This document shows positions 20,069 to 30,635 of a DNA stretch of 64,000 nucleotides, piece by piece. The stretch lies in NCBI RefSeq assembly GCF_020531915.1, contig NZ_JAJAVG010000004.1, positions 248,001 to 312,000 of the forward strand, in the 5' to 3' direction. The stretch is from Methylovorus mays. GTDB lineage: Bacteria > Pseudomonadota > Gammaproteobacteria > Burkholderiales > Methylophilaceae. The notes beneath the pieces are model-generated. The model saw only the letters and a program-made list of their open reading frames with translations, did not search any database and was not told the origin of the DNA. Each line of letters begins with the position of its first letter. The stretch's first letter is position 1. Both the position numbers and the translations under genes were made by a program.

Positions 20069-20854
20069 ATGACGTCCCAGGTAAAAATTCATCCTACTGC
20101 CATTATTCATCCACATGCTGAGCTTGATAGCAGTGTCGAGGTTGGCGCTTATACCAGCATAGGGGCCGATGTACAGATTGGTGCGGACACCCGCGTTGGT
20201 AACAACGTGGTGATTGCCGGGCCAACTACCATCGGTCGCAACAATCATTTGTTTCATTTTTCCTCGCTAGGTGAGGCGCCACAAGATAAAAAGTACCGAG
20301 ACGAACCCACTCGGCTTGAAATCGGCGATAACAATACTATTCGTGAATTCTGTACCCTGAATCGCGGGACCGTTCAGGATAAAGGCGTTACCCGTATTGG
20401 CAACGATAACTGGATCATGGCCTATGTACATATTGCGCATGATTGTCAGGTAGGCAATCACACGATTCTGGCTAACAACTCCTCGCTGGCTGGGCATGTC
20501 GATATGTATGACCACGCCATTCTGGGGGGCTTTACCCTGGTGCATCAATTCTGCAAAATCGGTTCGCATGTCATGACAGCGGTTGGTACGGTTGTATTCA
20601 AGGACATCCCTCCCTATGTCACAGCTGCAGGGTACGATGCCAAACCGCATGGCATTAATGCCGAAGGCCTCAAGCGACGCGGTTTTAGTGCCGATAGCAT
20701 TACGCGTATCAAGCGCGCTTACAAGACGCTTTATCGTCAGGGTTTAACCTTGGAGGAAGCTAAAGAACAGCTTGCCCTGCAGCTCGCCGAGTGTCATGAG
20801 CTTGGCATTTTGCTGGACTTTTTGAATATATCTACTCGCGGCATTGTCCGTTAA
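20069..20854 (+). CDS. lpxA: UDP-N-acetylglucosamine acyltransferase
   Basis: A 261-residue trimeric hexapeptide acyltransferase that starts lipid A synthesis by O-acylating UDP-GlcNAc. The catalytic His is in [13 protein letters not shown] (about residue 122), [13 protein letters not shown] follows, and the C-terminal helical domain is present. It starts 6 bp after fabZ. Confidence 0.97.
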   Translation: MTSQVKIHPTAIIHPHAELDSSVEVGAYTSIGADVQIGADTRVGNNVVIAGPTTIGRNNHLFHFSSLGEAPQDKKYRDEPTRLEIGDNNTIREFCTLNRGTVQDKGVTRIGNDNWIMAYVHIAHDCQVGNHTILANNSSLAGHVDMYDHAILGGFTLVHQFCKIGSHVMTAVGTVVFKDIPPYVTAAGYDAKPHGINAEGLKRRGFSADSITRIKRAYKTLYRQGLTLEEAKEQLALQLAECHELGILLDFLNISTRGIVR

Positions 20855-20868
20855 GAAAGACCTGTAGC

Positions 20869-22005
20869 ATGCCCATCATCGGCATTGTGGCCGGAGAGTC
20901 CTCCGGCGATCTTCTTGGCAGTCATTTAATTCGGGCCTTGAAAAAACATAGGCCAGATTTGCAGTTTGTCGGCATTGCAGGCCCCAAAATGCAGGCGGAA
21001 GGGGCGCGTAGCCTATTCCCCATGGAGCGCTTATCCATCCGTGGATATCTGGAGGTCTTGCGCCATCTGCCTGGTTTATTGAAACTTCGCCGGCAGCTTG
21101 CCAATGATCTTCTTGATGCTCGCCCTGCGCTTTTTATTGGCATTGATGCACCGGATTTCAACTTTGGTCTGGAGCGTAAGCTCAAGCGCCGTGGAATCCC
21201 TACCGTTCACTATGTCAGTCCATCCATTTGGGCCTGGCGCCGTGGCAAGATGTCAAAGATCAAACGCGCAGTCTCCCATATGTTGGCGCTGTTTCCCTTT
21301 GAGCCAGACTTGTATAAACAGGCGGGTGTCCCTGTCAGTTATGTCGGCCATCCTCTGGCCGATATCTTGCCCCTGGAGCCTGATCAGAAGCAGGCACGCC
21401 TGAATCTCAAGCTCAAGGCGGGACAGGTCGTGATTGCCATGTTGCCCGGTAGCCGTCAGAGTGAAGTGCGCCAGCTGGCCTCTTTGTATGTGCAGACTGC
21501 CCGAAAGATGCTGGAGCAACAGCCGGACATCCAGTTTGTTGTCCCGCTGATCACCCGTGAAACCCGCATGATTTTTGAGCAGGCCATTTACGATGAAAAG
21601 GCGGAGGAACTGCCTATCAAGATATTGTTTGGGCATGCCCATATGGCCATGGAGGCAGCGGATGCTGTCGTTGTGGCGTCAGGCACGGCGACACTGGAGG
21701 CCGCTTTGCTCAAGCGCCCCATGGTCATTACCTATCGCATGCCTTGGCTGAGCTGGCAAATATTGAAGCGCATGCTTTATCTACCGTATGTGGGGCTGCC
21801 AAATGTGCTGGCAGGCCGCTTTCTGGTTCCGGAGTTATTGCAACATAATGCGACGCCGGAAAAACTGTCTGAAGCCACACTTAAGATGGTCAACGACAAA
21901 ACCCAGATGGAAGAAATAAAAGCTGAATTCACGCGTATTCATCAACTGCTGCGGCAAAATACCGAGGAAAAAGCGGCACGTGCCATCTTGGCTTGCTTGC
22001 CATGA
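20869..22005 (+). CDS. lpxB: Lipid-A-disaccharide synthase
   Basis: A 378-residue GT19 glycosyltransferase that joins lipid X to UDP-diacylglucosamine. [10 protein letters not shown] stands at the N-terminus, [11 protein letters not shown] in the middle and LPGSRQSEV further on; [12 protein letters not shown] binds the nucleotide sugar. The stop codon overlaps the rnhB start (ATGA). Confidence 0.97.
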   Translation: MPIIGIVAGESSGDLLGSHLIRALKKHRPDLQFVGIAGPKMQAEGARSLFPMERLSIRGYLEVLRHLPGLLKLRRQLANDLLDARPALFIGIDAPDFNFGLERKLKRRGIPTVHYVSPSIWAWRRGKMSKIKRAVSHMLALFPFEPDLYKQAGVPVSYVGHPLADILPLEPDQKQARLNLKLKAGQVVIAMLPGSRQSEVRQLASLYVQTARKMLEQQPDIQFVVPLITRETRMIFEQAIYDEKAEELPIKILFGHAHMAMEAADAVVVASGTATLEAALLKRPMVITYRMPWLSWQILKRMLYLPYVGLPNVLAGRFLVPELLQHNATPEKLSEATLKMVNDKTQMEEIKAEFTRIHQLLRQNTEEKAARAILACLP

Positions 22006-22568
22006 ATGAGCTGATTGTTTGTGGAGTGGATGAAGCCGGGCGAGGGCCTCTTGCTGGGGCCGTTTATGCCGCTGCCGTGATTCTGAATCCTGCCAGGCCT
22101 ATTGCTGGTTTGGCTGACTCCAAAAAACTGTCGGAGAAAAAGCGGGATGCGCTGACACTGGAAATCAAGCAGCATGCGCTTGCCTGGGCAATTGCCAGCA
22201 GCACGGTGGAAGAGATCGATAGCATCAACATTCTCCAGGCCAGCTTGTTGGCAATGCGACGGGCGGTCGAGCAACTCGTCATTCAGCCACATAAGTTACT
22301 GGTGGATGGACTGCATTGTCCCCAGGTTTCGATGATGGTAGAAGCGATTGTCGATGGTGATAGCAAGGTTGAGGCGATTTCTGCGGCTTCCATTCTGGCA
22401 AAAACCGCACGCGACAAAGAACTGTACGCGCTTGATCAACAATATCCTCATTATGGATTTGCCAAGCACAAAGGCTATCCCACAGCACTGCATATGGCCA
22501 TGCTGATTGAGCATGGTGTGTCGCCTGTGCACCGGCGCAGTTATGCGCCCGTCAGAAAACTCCTTTAG
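22002..22568 (+). CDS. rnhB: Ribonuclease HII
   Basis: A 188-residue RNase H2 that cuts at ribonucleotides in [16 protein letters not shown] carries the first Asp-Glu pair, and [10 protein letters not shown] and [17 protein letters not shown] carry the other acidic residues. The ATG at 22002 overlaps the lpxB stop; a TTG three codons earlier is less likely. The 3' end overlaps the convergent methylase gene by 4 bp. dnaE, which follows rnhB in some relatives, is absent here. Confidence 0.96.
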   Translation: MNELIVCGVDEAGRGPLAGAVYAAAVILNPARPIAGLADSKKLSEKKRDALTLEIKQHALAWAIASSTVEEIDSINILQASLLAMRRAVEQLVIQPHKLLVDGLHCPQVSMMVEAIVDGDSKVEAISAASILAKTARDKELYALDQQYPHYGFAKHKGYPTALHMAMLIEHGVSPVHRRSYAPVRKLL

Positions 22569-23320
22569 CGTGTAACGGCCGCCAGCAATAAGAATACCGT
22601 AGGCTGGCGGTGGATGTCGGGCAAGTCTTGCCGTTTCCATTCAGCCACGGTTTTGGTAGCAATACGTTCACTACTCAGGCTTATATTGGTGGCTACGCAT
22701 AGTCTTGTTGAGCCATGGCAATGTGCCAGAATATCTTCCAGCATATGTTGGTTACGGTATGGCGTTTCGATGAATAGCTGGGTCTGCTGCCATTTCTGCG
22801 ACTCTCGCTCCAGTTCTTTCAAGCGTTGAATACGCGCGGCCTTGTCGCTAGGCAAATACCCATGAAAACTAAACCGCTGACCATCGAGTCCTGATGCCAT
22901 CAGGCTCATTAATATTGACGAAGGGCCTACCAGCGGCGTAACCCGAATACCTTTGCGGTGGGCAAGCTCAACTAGGCGTGCCCCCGGATCCGCAATACCC
23001 GGACATCCTGCTTCTGACATGATGCCTACATGCTGACCTTGCAATAGAGGTTTTAATAGATCCGGCAAGGCTTTTTCTTCGGTGTGCTCATTTAGGGTTA
23101 ATAGCGTCAATTCGCGCACTGGCTTATCCGTTTTTATCAAGGACAAAAAACGTCGCGCGGTTTTTTCATTCTCAACCACAAATGTGCCCAGCGTTCTTGC
23201 GAGTTTCAATACCTCAGCTGGCAGCGCATTATCCAGTCGATCATCTCCCAGCGTGACAGGCAGCAGATAAAGCGTGCCGAAAGGGGATGACGTAATTGCG
23301 GCAGATGACGTTATGCTCAT
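22565..23320 (-). CDS. RsmI-like SAM-dependent methyltransferase
   Basis: A 251-residue member of the tetrapyrrole methylase superfamily. Its layout resembles RsmI (16S rRNA C1402 2'-O-methyltransferase): LYLLPV at the N-terminus, [25 protein letters not shown] in the middle and [16 protein letters not shown]. The N-terminal TPIGNL motif of true RsmI is replaced by LPVTLGDD, and the EDTR segment by ENEKTARRF. It therefore looks like the second, divergent RsmI-like paralogue found in many beta- and gammaproteobacteria, whose substrate I do not know. Confidence 0.72.
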   Translation of the reverse strand: MSITSSAAITSSPFGTLYLLPVTLGDDRLDNALPAEVLKLARTLGTFVVENEKTARRFLSLIKTDKPVRELTLLTLNEHTEEKALPDLLKPLLQGQHVGIMSEAGCPGIADPGARLVELAHRKGIRVTPLVGPSSILMSLMASGLDGQRFSFHGYLPSDKAARIQRLKELERESQKWQQTQLFIETPYRNQHMLEDILAHCHGSTRLCVATNISLSSERIATKTVAEWKRQDLPDIHRQPTVFLLLAAVTR

Positions 23321-23324
23321 GAGA

Positions 23325-24761
23325 TCAGTATTTCACCTGGGTTCGATAGGTTAATGTCGCTTGGCCTTCTGCTGGTATTTGTACCTTCCATGCATATAAA
23401 TGGCTATTGAGCTTATTGCCTGGCTGGCTTTCTTTCACAATTTTCCAGTCGCCCGGTATCGGCTCCTGTACGACAACCGTAACAGCTTCTTTTTTCGCAT
23501 TGCGCAGCACAATTTCGTAAGCGCTTTCTGTGGCTCTGCTCCCTTTGCCGGGGATGGGCAATTGCTTGAAGTCCGTTTGTTTCTTATCTGCATTAATGTC
23601 GAAGGCTTCGCCTAGCTTCAGCCTGACAGTTTCATTACGTGCTGTATGGTCAATATTGTCTTCACCAACAAACTGAGCGTTACCCTGGCGATCTTTTTTG
23701 TACACACGTAGCGTGCCCTTAGGCAAAGGCATGCCCAAGCGGTCTGCTTCCTTGTTATCAAATTCGATAAAGACACCAACTTTGAGTTTCTGGCCGATTT
23801 CATCCACGCTGGCACCGTAGTAATAATCCGCGCCTTTGAGCAACAGTTCTTTGCGAACCGGTACCTGGCTAGCGCTGAGAAGGGCAACTTGTTTGGATTG
23901 ATTTTCAGCCAGAGTAGTGGGGCGATCCAAACTATAGAGGTGGTACTCCAACAGGGATTCTTCACTGACTGGGGCGGCGGCATCCAACGCCATTTCCGAT
24001 CGCGCCATCTTCATGAGTATTGGTCTGGCTTGTGGCGCGCGATGCACATCGCCTGCTACCAGTTGCAATTTGGCATTGCGATACGTAGCGCCGCTGGTAT
24101 TGTTAAGCGTGATCCAGGCTGACAGATCCAGCTTGTCCTCCGTAGCATTCAGTTCAGCGACATAGTCGGCTTTCCAGGATAAGCCACCTGTCAGGTAACT
24201 GAGTTCCACGGTTTGGTCCCCAGTCTGCTTGTTGCTGAGATGCGTAAGCAGGGTGGGGCGGTCACGCAGGTTGGCAGGCACATCGGGGTAGACAATTCGT
24301 CCGGCAATGCCGGTTTCAATGCGGTTGCCAATTTTGAGCACAGCGCCGTTATTCGCGGAGAGCACTTGTGCTTGCTCGCTGGTCTCGACACCCGTGGCAG
24401 GGTTTGTGCGAACCAGCTGAACTGTTTTTCCAACATATTTTTCCAGTAGTTTTTCTGGCGTCAGCAAGTCAAAGTCGAAATTTTGCTCAACTACGTTCAG
24501 TGTGTTGGGCGTGCTCAGGCTGCGTAAAAGGGCGGTCTCTGGACGCAACTGCGCGCTGACATCGCGCAAGGTCAATACACTGTTGCCCGTAGGCAGTCTG
24601 GTTTTTCGCTGGTCTTTGATGAGGGCAAGGTCATCATTGTAAATGGTGACAGCTACCTGGGTTTGATCCTGCAATGTACTCAGAATTTCTTCTGTATCAG
24701 CGGCCAGTACTTGGCTGGCGAACAGACTGCCCAGGCATAGAGCGAGAATACGGTTTTGCAT
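23325..24761 (-). CDS. DUF4139 domain exported protein
   Basis: A 478-residue protein with a clear signal peptide (ALCLGSLFASQVLAAD). The C-terminal half fits DUF4139: a beta-rich region ending in IPGDWKIVKES and a last strand TYRTQVKY. The N-terminal half opens VAVTIYNDDLALIKDQR, a form common to this family, whose members are usually exported and of unknown role. No catalytic motif is evident. It is the middle gene of a leftward run (Maf, DUF4139, RsmI-like) with short gaps. Confidence 0.75.
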   Translation of the reverse strand: MQNRILALCLGSLFASQVLAADTEEILSTLQDQTQVAVTIYNDDLALIKDQRKTRLPTGNSVLTLRDVSAQLRPETALLRSLSTPNTLNVVEQNFDFDLLTPEKLLEKYVGKTVQLVRTNPATGVETSEQAQVLSANNGAVLKIGNRIETGIAGRIVYPDVPANLRDRPTLLTHLSNKQTGDQTVELSYLTGGLSWKADYVAELNATEDKLDLSAWITLNNTSGATYRNAKLQLVAGDVHRAPQARPILMKMARSEMALDAAAPVSEESLLEYHLYSLDRPTTLAENQSKQVALLSASQVPVRKELLLKGADYYYGASVDEIGQKLKVGVFIEFDNKEADRLGMPLPKGTLRVYKKDRQGNAQFVGEDNIDHTARNETVRLKLGEAFDINADKKQTDFKQLPIPGKGSRATESAYEIVLRNAKKEAVTVVVQEPIPGDWKIVKESQPGNKLNSHLYAWKVQIPAEGQATLTYRTQVKY

Positions 24762-24787
24762 GAAAATCTCCTTAGGGATGTGCCCGT

Positions 24788-25369
24788 TTAGATAATGGAT
24801 AAGCCTTCGTTTTCCAGCATGGTAATGAGGCGGATCAATGGTAACCCGATCAGGGCATTCGGATCTGTGCCCTCCATGCGTGCAATGAGCGCAATACCAA
24901 GTCCCTCTGATTTTGCACTGCCCGCACAGTTGTATGGCTGCTCTTTATGCAGATAGTTTTCAATTTGGGCATCACTTAGCATTCTGAATTCGACCACGTA
25001 AGGGACCACATCAGCCTGCATGGCGCCGGTGACGGCGTTGTATAAACACAGCGCGCTGTGAAAGGTCACCTCGCGTCCGCGCATGCGTTGCAATTGCGCT
25101 ACCGCATTTTCGTGGGTACCGGGCTTGCCAATTTGCAGTCCATCCAGTGTCGCTACCTGATCACATCCAATAATCAGCGCATGCGGGTATTGCTCGGCGA
25201 CTTTACGGGCTTTTTCCTGGCACAGGCGTAAAGCTGTTTGTTCCGGCTGTTCATTCGATTTTGGGGATTCGTCAATATCCGGCGAGCAAGAGCTGAATGA
25301 AATATCCAGTCGCGCCAGCAATTCGCGGCGAAACGGGGAGGAAGATGCGAGAATCAATTCGGCAGACAT
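24788..25369 (-). CDS. Maf-like nucleoside triphosphate pyrophosphatase (YceF type)
   Basis: A 193-residue Maf-family protein. [12 protein letters not shown] is the substrate-loop motif, [12 protein letters not shown] carries the catalytic Asp, and [14 protein letters not shown] follows. Family members hydrolyse modified or non-canonical NTPs. The YceF branch, which this resembles in length and in QVA after the Asp, prefers m7GTP. The gene is followed by the DUF4139 gene and lies downstream of a terminator that separates it from pycB. Confidence 0.87.
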   Translation of the reverse strand: MSAELILASSSPFRRELLARLDISFSSCSPDIDESPKSNEQPEQTALRLCQEKARKVAEQYPHALIIGCDQVATLDGLQIGKPGTHENAVAQLQRMRGREVTFHSALCLYNAVTGAMQADVVPYVVEFRMLSDAQIENYLHKEQPYNCAGSAKSEGLGIALIARMEGTDPNALIGLPLIRLITMLENEGLSII

Positions 25370-25383
25370 AAGCTTTTTACCAA

Positions 25384-25418
25384 TAAAAAAGCCGACAGAT
25401 ATTTAAGCTGCCGGCTTG
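25384..25418 (-). terminator. Terminator after pycB
   Basis: On the minus strand AAGCCGGCAG pairs with CTGTCGGCTT (one G-U) around a 9-nt loop and is followed by TTTTTATT. Confidence 0.85.
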
Positions 25419-25436
25419 TTATGGATGACGCTGTGG

Positions 25437-27287
25437 TTAAGCGGGCTGGATTTCCAGCAAGGACTCATCGGGCGTCACGCTGTCACCTTTGACAACATGA
25501 ACGGCAACAACAATCCCGGATTTAGGCGCCTGGATTTCATTTTCCATTTTCATTGCCTCAATGACCAGGACGGCATCCCCAGCATTTACCTGGTCACCAG
25601 CCTTGACCTTCACTTCAACGATAGTACCCGGCATGGCGGTTGTTACACACCCCACATGGGATGGGCGAGGACGGCCAGTCGTGTTGCTTGCCGCGCTGGA
25701 GGCTTTTTTACGGCCGTTGCCATTTGTGTTGCCATCGCTGACTTCAATTTCACTGAGTGTTTCTACGACAACTTCTTCCGCCACGCCATCTACGGATACA
25801 TAGAATGGGCGCTGATCTTCACCCGCATGACCGCTACCCGTCAGCTTGATGTGGAAAGTTTCTCCGTGCAGGGTGACGTTGAATTCATGAGGAGCATAGC
25901 GGGCTGCTGAGGTTGAGGCAGCTTCTTTGGTCAATAGTGCCTCTGGTTTTAGCGTCCCTGCATTACGTTCCTGAAGGAAGGTCTTGGCCAGATCAGGGAA
26001 CATGGCATACGTCAGCACATCTTCCTCTGTTTTTGCCAAACCTTCGGATTCGGCGCGCAATTTATCCATTTCTGCATCCAGCAGATCAGCTGGGCGACAG
26101 GTAAGGACAGCAGCATCACCTACAGCCAAGTGCTTCACATCGGAATTGACCGTACTTGGTGCTTTACCATATTGCCCCAGCAAGTAGTTTTTCACCTCGT
26201 TGGTGATGGATTTGTAACGCGCACCGGTCATGACATTCAGTACGGCCTGGGTACCCACGATTTGGGAGGTTGGCGTGACCAGTGGAGGGAAGCCCAAATC
26301 CTCACGCACACGTGGAATTTCTGCCAATACTTCGTCCATGCGGTCGAGGGCGCCTTGCTCTTTCAGTTGATTCGACAGATTGGAAATCATGCCGCCCGGT
26401 ACCTGATTGACCAGCACACGGGTATCAACACCGGTGAACGCGCTTTCGAACTGCCAGTACTTTTTGCGAACTTCACGGAAGTAAGCAGCAATTTCCTGCA
26501 GCTTGCCCAGATCAAGGCCCGTGTCATACTCGGTACCTTGCAGTGCAGCGACGATACTTTCGGTAGTGGGCAGGCTGGCGCCTTCGGCAAAAGAAGAAAT
26601 GGCGCCATCTACAATCGATACGCCGTTATCAACAGCCCGCAGGATGGACATGCTTGCCAGGCCGGAAGTCGCGTGGGCGTGCAGGTGAATCGGCAAATTG
26701 GTTGCTGCGCGCAATTCCTTGACCAACTCACCAGTGATTTCAGGCGTCAGCAGGCTGGCCATATCCTTGATGGCAATGGTGTCGCAACCAAAGGAGGCCA
26801 GTTCTTTTGCCAACTCGACAAAATAAGGGATGCCATGCACCGGGCTGGTGGTATAGCTGATGGTGCCTTCGGCGTGCTTGCCTACCTTTTTGACGGCTTC
26901 GATAGAGGTGCGCAGATTGCGCAAATCATTCATCGCATCAAAAATACGGAAGACATCAACGCCGTTATCTGCGGACTTTTGCACGAACGCACGTACCACG
27001 TCGTCCGAGTAATGGCGGTAGCCAAGTAAATTCTGACCGCGCAACAACATTTGGATTGGCGTCGAGGGCAAAGCCTTGCGCAAGCTCTTCAGGCGCTCCC
27101 AAGGATCCTCCTTCAGATAACGCACACAAGCATCAAACGTTGCGCCACCCCAAGCTTCCAGTGACCAGAAGCCAATGGCATCAAGCTGTGGGCAGATGGG
27201 CAGCATGTCCTCGGTGCGCATGCGCGTTGCGATTAATGACTGGTGGCCATCGCGTAAAACTACATCAGAAACATATACTTTTGCCAT
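25437..27287 (-). CDS. pycB: Pyruvate carboxylase subunit B (oxaloacetate decarboxylase alpha-type)
   Basis: A 616-residue carboxyltransferase subunit. LRDGHQ (residues 11-16) and HLHAHATSG hold metal ligands, and AIKDMASLL carries the lysine expected to be carboxylated. A PYC/OADA conserved domain and a linker rich in Asn, Gly and Ser (EVSDGNTNGNGRKK) lead to a biotinyl domain with Lys580 in EAMKMENE. With pycA directly upstream it should form the two-subunit pyruvate carboxylase known from Pseudomonas and archaea, replenishing oxaloacetate. A sodium-pump decarboxylase is unlikely because no OadB or OadG gene is present. Confidence 0.9.
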   Translation of the reverse strand: MAKVYVSDVVLRDGHQSLIATRMRTEDMLPICPQLDAIGFWSLEAWGGATFDACVRYLKEDPWERLKSLRKALPSTPIQMLLRGQNLLGYRHYSDDVVRAFVQKSADNGVDVFRIFDAMNDLRNLRTSIEAVKKVGKHAEGTISYTTSPVHGIPYFVELAKELASFGCDTIAIKDMASLLTPEITGELVKELRAATNLPIHLHAHATSGLASMSILRAVDNGVSIVDGAISSFAEGASLPTTESIVAALQGTEYDTGLDLGKLQEIAAYFREVRKKYWQFESAFTGVDTRVLVNQVPGGMISNLSNQLKEQGALDRMDEVLAEIPRVREDLGFPPLVTPTSQIVGTQAVLNVMTGARYKSITNEVKNYLLGQYGKAPSTVNSDVKHLAVGDAAVLTCRPADLLDAEMDKLRAESEGLAKTEEDVLTYAMFPDLAKTFLQERNAGTLKPEALLTKEAASTSAARYAPHEFNVTLHGETFHIKLTGSGHAGEDQRPFYVSVDGVAEEVVVETLSEIEVSDGNTNGNGRKKASSAASNTTGRPRPSHVGCVTTAMPGTIVEVKVKAGDQVNAGDAVLVIEAMKMENEIQAPKSGIVVAVHVVKGDSVTPDESLLEIQPA

Positions 27288-27325
27288 ATTCTTAACTTAT
27301 CGCTTCACTATTAATACGGGTTCTA

Positions 27326-28744
27326 TTAGATGCCTTCGTGCGCTGCAATGGCGGCTGAGATGGCGGCGGCGATCAATTCGCGTGGTAGTTTGGTTTCGTA
27401 ATTGATCAGCTCCGGATGCGATTCAACGAAGCTGGTATCGAATTTGCCACTGCGAAAATCAGGATGATTAAGAATTTCCTGATAGTAGGGGATCGTGGTC
27501 TTTACGCCGTAAACTACCATGTCATTCAGCGAACGGCGACCACGCTCAATCACACTTTCCCAGTTGAGCGCCCACACCGTTAACTTGGCACACATGGAGT
27601 CGTAATAAGGCGGAATCACGTAACCACTGTACATCGCGGCATCCATGCGGACGCCTGGACCGCCAGGGGCATAGTAACGCGTGATTTTGCCAAAACTGGG
27701 CAAAAAGTCTTTCTTCGGATCTTCAGCATTGATGCGAAACTCCATGGCAAACCCGCGGTAGTGCACATCCTCTTGCTTGTATTGAAGTTTAAGACCATCG
27801 GCAATGCGAATCTGTTCCTGCACGATATCAATACCTGTGATGGTTTCGGTTACCGTGTGCTCTACCTGCAGGCGGGTATTCATTTCCATGAAATAAAAGC
27901 TGTTATCCGAATCGAGCAAAAACTCCACAGTGCCAGCATTCTTGTAGCCGACCGCTTTGGCAGCCTTGACTGCCAATTTGCCGATGTATTCGCGTTGCGC
28001 ATTGCTTAATTGCGGCGAAGGGGCAATTTCAATCAGTTTCTGGTTGCGGCGCTGAATGGAGCAGTCGCGCTCAAACAGATGAATCACATTGCCATGGCTG
28101 TCCGCCATGATCTGGACTTCAATATGCTTTGGATTGACCACGCATTTTTCAAGGAATACTTCGGGCTTGCCAAACGCTTTGCTGGCTTCCGAAATAACGC
28201 GGTCATAGTTGCTCAGTAATTCTTTTTCGTCATTACAGCGACGAATGCCACGGCCACCGCCACCGTTGGTGGCTTTCAGCATAATGGGGTAACCAATTTT
28301 GCGTGCGAGGGCCCGAGCTTCTTCAAGGTCGGCCAGATTGCCATTACTGCCTGGCACACAGGGTATGCCTGCCTTGATCATGGCATTGCGGGCCTGAATC
28401 TTGTCGCCCATCTGGCGAATGACCTTTGCATCAGGGCCAATGAATTTGATGCCGCGGCGGGCACAGATTTCGGCTAGTTCAGGATTTTCGGACAAAAAGC
28501 CATAACCCGGATGCAAGGCGTCGCAGCCTGAAGCAACGGCCAGATTAACGATGTTGTGTGCGTTCAAATAACCTACCACCGGGTCTGAGCCAATGTTATA
28601 GGCTTCGTCGGCTTTCTTGACATGTAATGCGTGGCGGTCGGCATCAGAGTAGATGGCGACTGACTTGATTCCCATTTCTGAACATGCGCGAACGATGCGG
28701 ACTGCAATTTCACCGCGATTAGCTATAAGTATTTTTTTGATCAC
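27326..28744 (-). CDS. pycA: Pyruvate carboxylase subunit A / biotin carboxylase (GTG start)
   Basis: A 472-residue ATP-grasp biotin carboxylase. It starts KKILIANRGEIAVR, with the ATP loop KATNGGGGRGIRR, then FLEKCVVNPKHIEVQI and MEMNTRLQVEHTVTE. The family start is reached from a GTG at 28744 (MIKKILIA). Reading further upstream would run into the divergent yceD gene. Because pycB follows 38 bp later, this is assigned to pyruvate carboxylase and not to acetyl-CoA carboxylase AccC, to which it is very similar. Confidence 0.88.
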   Translation of the reverse strand: MIKKILIANRGEIAVRIVRACSEMGIKSVAIYSDADRHALHVKKADEAYNIGSDPVVGYLNAHNIVNLAVASGCDALHPGYGFLSENPELAEICARRGIKFIGPDAKVIRQMGDKIQARNAMIKAGIPCVPGSNGNLADLEEARALARKIGYPIMLKATNGGGGRGIRRCNDEKELLSNYDRVISEASKAFGKPEVFLEKCVVNPKHIEVQIMADSHGNVIHLFERDCSIQRRNQKLIEIAPSPQLSNAQREYIGKLAVKAAKAVGYKNAGTVEFLLDSDNSFYFMEMNTRLQVEHTVTETITGIDIVQEQIRIADGLKLQYKQEDVHYRGFAMEFRINAEDPKKDFLPSFGKITRYYAPGGPGVRMDAAMYSGYVIPPYYDSMCAKLTVWALNWESVIERGRRSLNDMVVYGVKTTIPYYQEILNHPDFRSGKFDTSFVESHPELINYETKLPRELIAAAISAAIAAHEGI

Positions 28745-28799
28745 GCTTTGAGACCTGATTTTTTGACACAGAAACATGCAAATTATATCATGCGCCCCT

Positions 28800-29303
28800 A
28801 TGGCTGCACAGAACATCATCAATAGCATTGAGTTTGCGCGAAAAGCGCTTGAAATTCATGGTACAATTTCGGTTTCGCAATTTCCGCGCCTCCAGGATGC
28901 CTGTGCATCGGCCGATGGCGCGCTGAATTGGCGCTTGCTGGGGAATGTTAACGACGGCAAACCAACACTGCAATTGAAGGTGTCCGGGGATCTGGGTTTA
29001 ACATGTCAGCGTTGTCTGGAAGCCATGTCATACAGCATCGATATTTCGACATTGTATGACCTGGTGCCTGATGAGCATGCTATTCCGTCAGAAGAAGAGG
29101 ATCTCGATGACAGGGATTACCTGGTTGCTGAAACGCATATGCAAGTGTCGGAATTGATAGAGGATGAGGTGTTGCTGGCGATGCCGCTGGCACCCAAGCA
29201 CGAAGAGGAAGATTGTGCCGTAAAGGGCAGTCGTCTTGAGCTGGGAAAACCTAATCCATTTGCGGTGTTACAGGGTTTGAAGTCCGGAAAACACCGGGAT
29301 TAA
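28800..29303 (+). CDS. yceD: YceD/DUF177 family protein, large-subunit rRNA accumulation
   Basis: A 167-residue DUF177 protein. The LTCQRCLE motif lies in the middle, an acidic stretch (EEEDLDDRDY) follows, and the end is GKPNPFAVLQGLK. In E. coli YceD is needed for normal 23S rRNA levels, and the gene regularly precedes rpmF, as it does here (20 bp gap). An ATG eight codons upstream (28776) is possible, but the start at 28800 (MAAQNIINSIEFARK) matches the usual family beginning. Confidence 0.88.
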   Translation: MAAQNIINSIEFARKALEIHGTISVSQFPRLQDACASADGALNWRLLGNVNDGKPTLQLKVSGDLGLTCQRCLEAMSYSIDISTLYDLVPDEHAIPSEEEDLDDRDYLVAETHMQVSELIEDEVLLAMPLAPKHEEEDCAVKGSRLELGKPNPFAVLQGLKSGKHRD

Positions 29304-29323
29304 TTAGTTAACAGGAGTAGATC

Positions 29324-29503
29324 ATGGCAGTTCAACAAAACAAGAAGTCCCCATCGAAGCGCGGTATGCACCGTTCGCACGATTTTTTGACTAACCCTCC
29401 ATTGGCTGTTGAGCCAACGACGGGTGAAACTCACCTGCGTCACCACGTAAGCCCTAGCGGTTACTACCGTGGTCGTAAGGTTCTGCCTGCCAAGGGCGAG
29501 TAA
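29324..29503 (+). CDS. rpmF: 50S ribosomal protein L32
   Basis: A 59-residue basic protein beginning [20 protein letters not shown], with [14 protein letters not shown] near the C-terminus, typical of L32. ACAGGAG precedes the ATG at a good distance. The zinc-ribbon cysteines present in some L32 proteins are absent, as in the C-minus form. It is the usual head gene of the plsX-fab operon and links ribosome and lipid synthesis. Confidence 0.97.
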   Translation: MAVQQNKKSPSKRGMHRSHDFLTNPPLAVEPTTGETHLRHHVSPSGYYRGRKVLPAKGE

Positions 29504-29520
29504 GTTAGTTTCAAACAGAT

Positions 29521-29556
29521 GCGCCGGTTCTGTTAAAGAATCGGCGCTTTGTTTTT
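29521..29556 (+). terminator. Hairpin with T tract between rpmF and plsX
   Basis: GCGCCGGTTC (29521-29530) pairs with GAATCGGCGC (29538-29547) over 10 bp including one G-U, followed by TTTGTTTTT. It probably acts as a partial terminator before plsX. Confidence 0.7.
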
Positions 29557-29576
29557 ATATAAAAGCCAATTAGTAC

Positions 29577-30635
29577 ATGGATATCACAGTTGCTGTGGAT
29601 GCCATGGGCGGCGACCACGGCCCTCATGTCACCGTTCCTGCTGCGCTGCAAGCGTTGAAGCAGGATGCTGAAATCAATATCGTTCTGGTTGGATTGGCCG
29701 AGGTTATCGAGGCTGAGCTGGCTGCGCATCATGCAAAGGTCGGCCCCCGCTTGCGCATTCATCATGCAAGCGAGGTCGTCACCATGGACGAGTCCCCCCA
29801 AAGCGCGCTGAAGAATAAAAAAGATTCTTCAATGCGTGTTGCCATCAATCTGGTCAAGAGTGGAGAAGCCCACGCCTGCGTAAGCGCTGGCAATACGGGA
29901 GCCCTCATGGCGACTGCCCGTTTTGTGCTGAAAACCTTGCCAGGCATCGACAGGCCTGCTATTGCCGCAACCTTGCCGAGTCGCAAGGGCCTCACTTATA
30001 TGCTGGATCTTGGCGCCAACGCTGACTGCACGCCAGAGCATCTGCTGCAGTTTGCCATTATGGGTGCCATGCTGGTGTCCTGTGTCGAGCACAAGGAAAG
30101 ACCCACGGTGGGCCTGCTTAATATCGGCTCCGAGGATATCAAGGGCAATGAAGTGGTCAAGCAGGCTGGGGAGTTGCTGCGGGCGAGCCATCTGAATTTT
30201 TATGGCAATATTGAAGGCAACGACATCTACAAGGGAACGACAGACTTGGTGGTGTGTGATGGCTTTGTCGGCAATGTCGCTCTGAAAACCTCGGAAGGCC
30301 TGGCCCAGATGATGGGTAGTTTTCTTGGACAGGAATTCAAGCGCAACTGGCTGACCAAAATCATGGCCTTGGCGGCCATGCCTGTCCTGAAGGCATTCCG
30401 CAAACGGCTGGACCATCGTCGCTATAATGGCGCCAGTTTCCTGGGCCTGCGCGGCATTGTGGTGAAGAGCCACGGTGGTGCGGACACGTTTGCCTTTCTG
30501 CACGCCATCAATGTGGCAAGTGAAGAATCCCGTAGTGGCGTATTGAAGCGCATTACAGAACAGCTGGAAATAGAACATATCAAGCCAGCATCAGCGTCAC
30601 AGCTAGCCGCTGAGACTACGAAAGAATTAGCATGA
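29577..30635 (+). CDS. plsX: Phosphate acyltransferase PlsX
   Basis: A 352-residue soluble enzyme that converts acyl-ACP to acyl-phosphate for Pls[12 protein letters not shown] is at the N-terminus, [10 protein letters not shown] near residue 100, and [17 protein letters not shown] in the C-terminal half. The length is normal. The stop overlaps the start of fabH (ATGA). Confidence 0.97.
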   Translation: MDITVAVDAMGGDHGPHVTVPAALQALKQDAEINIVLVGLAEVIEAELAAHHAKVGPRLRIHHASEVVTMDESPQSALKNKKDSSMRVAINLVKSGEAHACVSAGNTGALMATARFVLKTLPGIDRPAIAATLPSRKGLTYMLDLGANADCTPEHLLQFAIMGAMLVSCVEHKERPTVGLLNIGSEDIKGNEVVKQAGELLRASHLNFYGNIEGNDIYKGTTDLVVCDGFVGNVALKTSEGLAQMMGSFLGQEFKRNWLTKIMALAAMPVLKAFRKRLDHRRYNGASFLGLRGIVVKSHGGADTFAFLHAINVASEESRSGVLKRITEQLEIEHIKPASASQLAAETTKELA

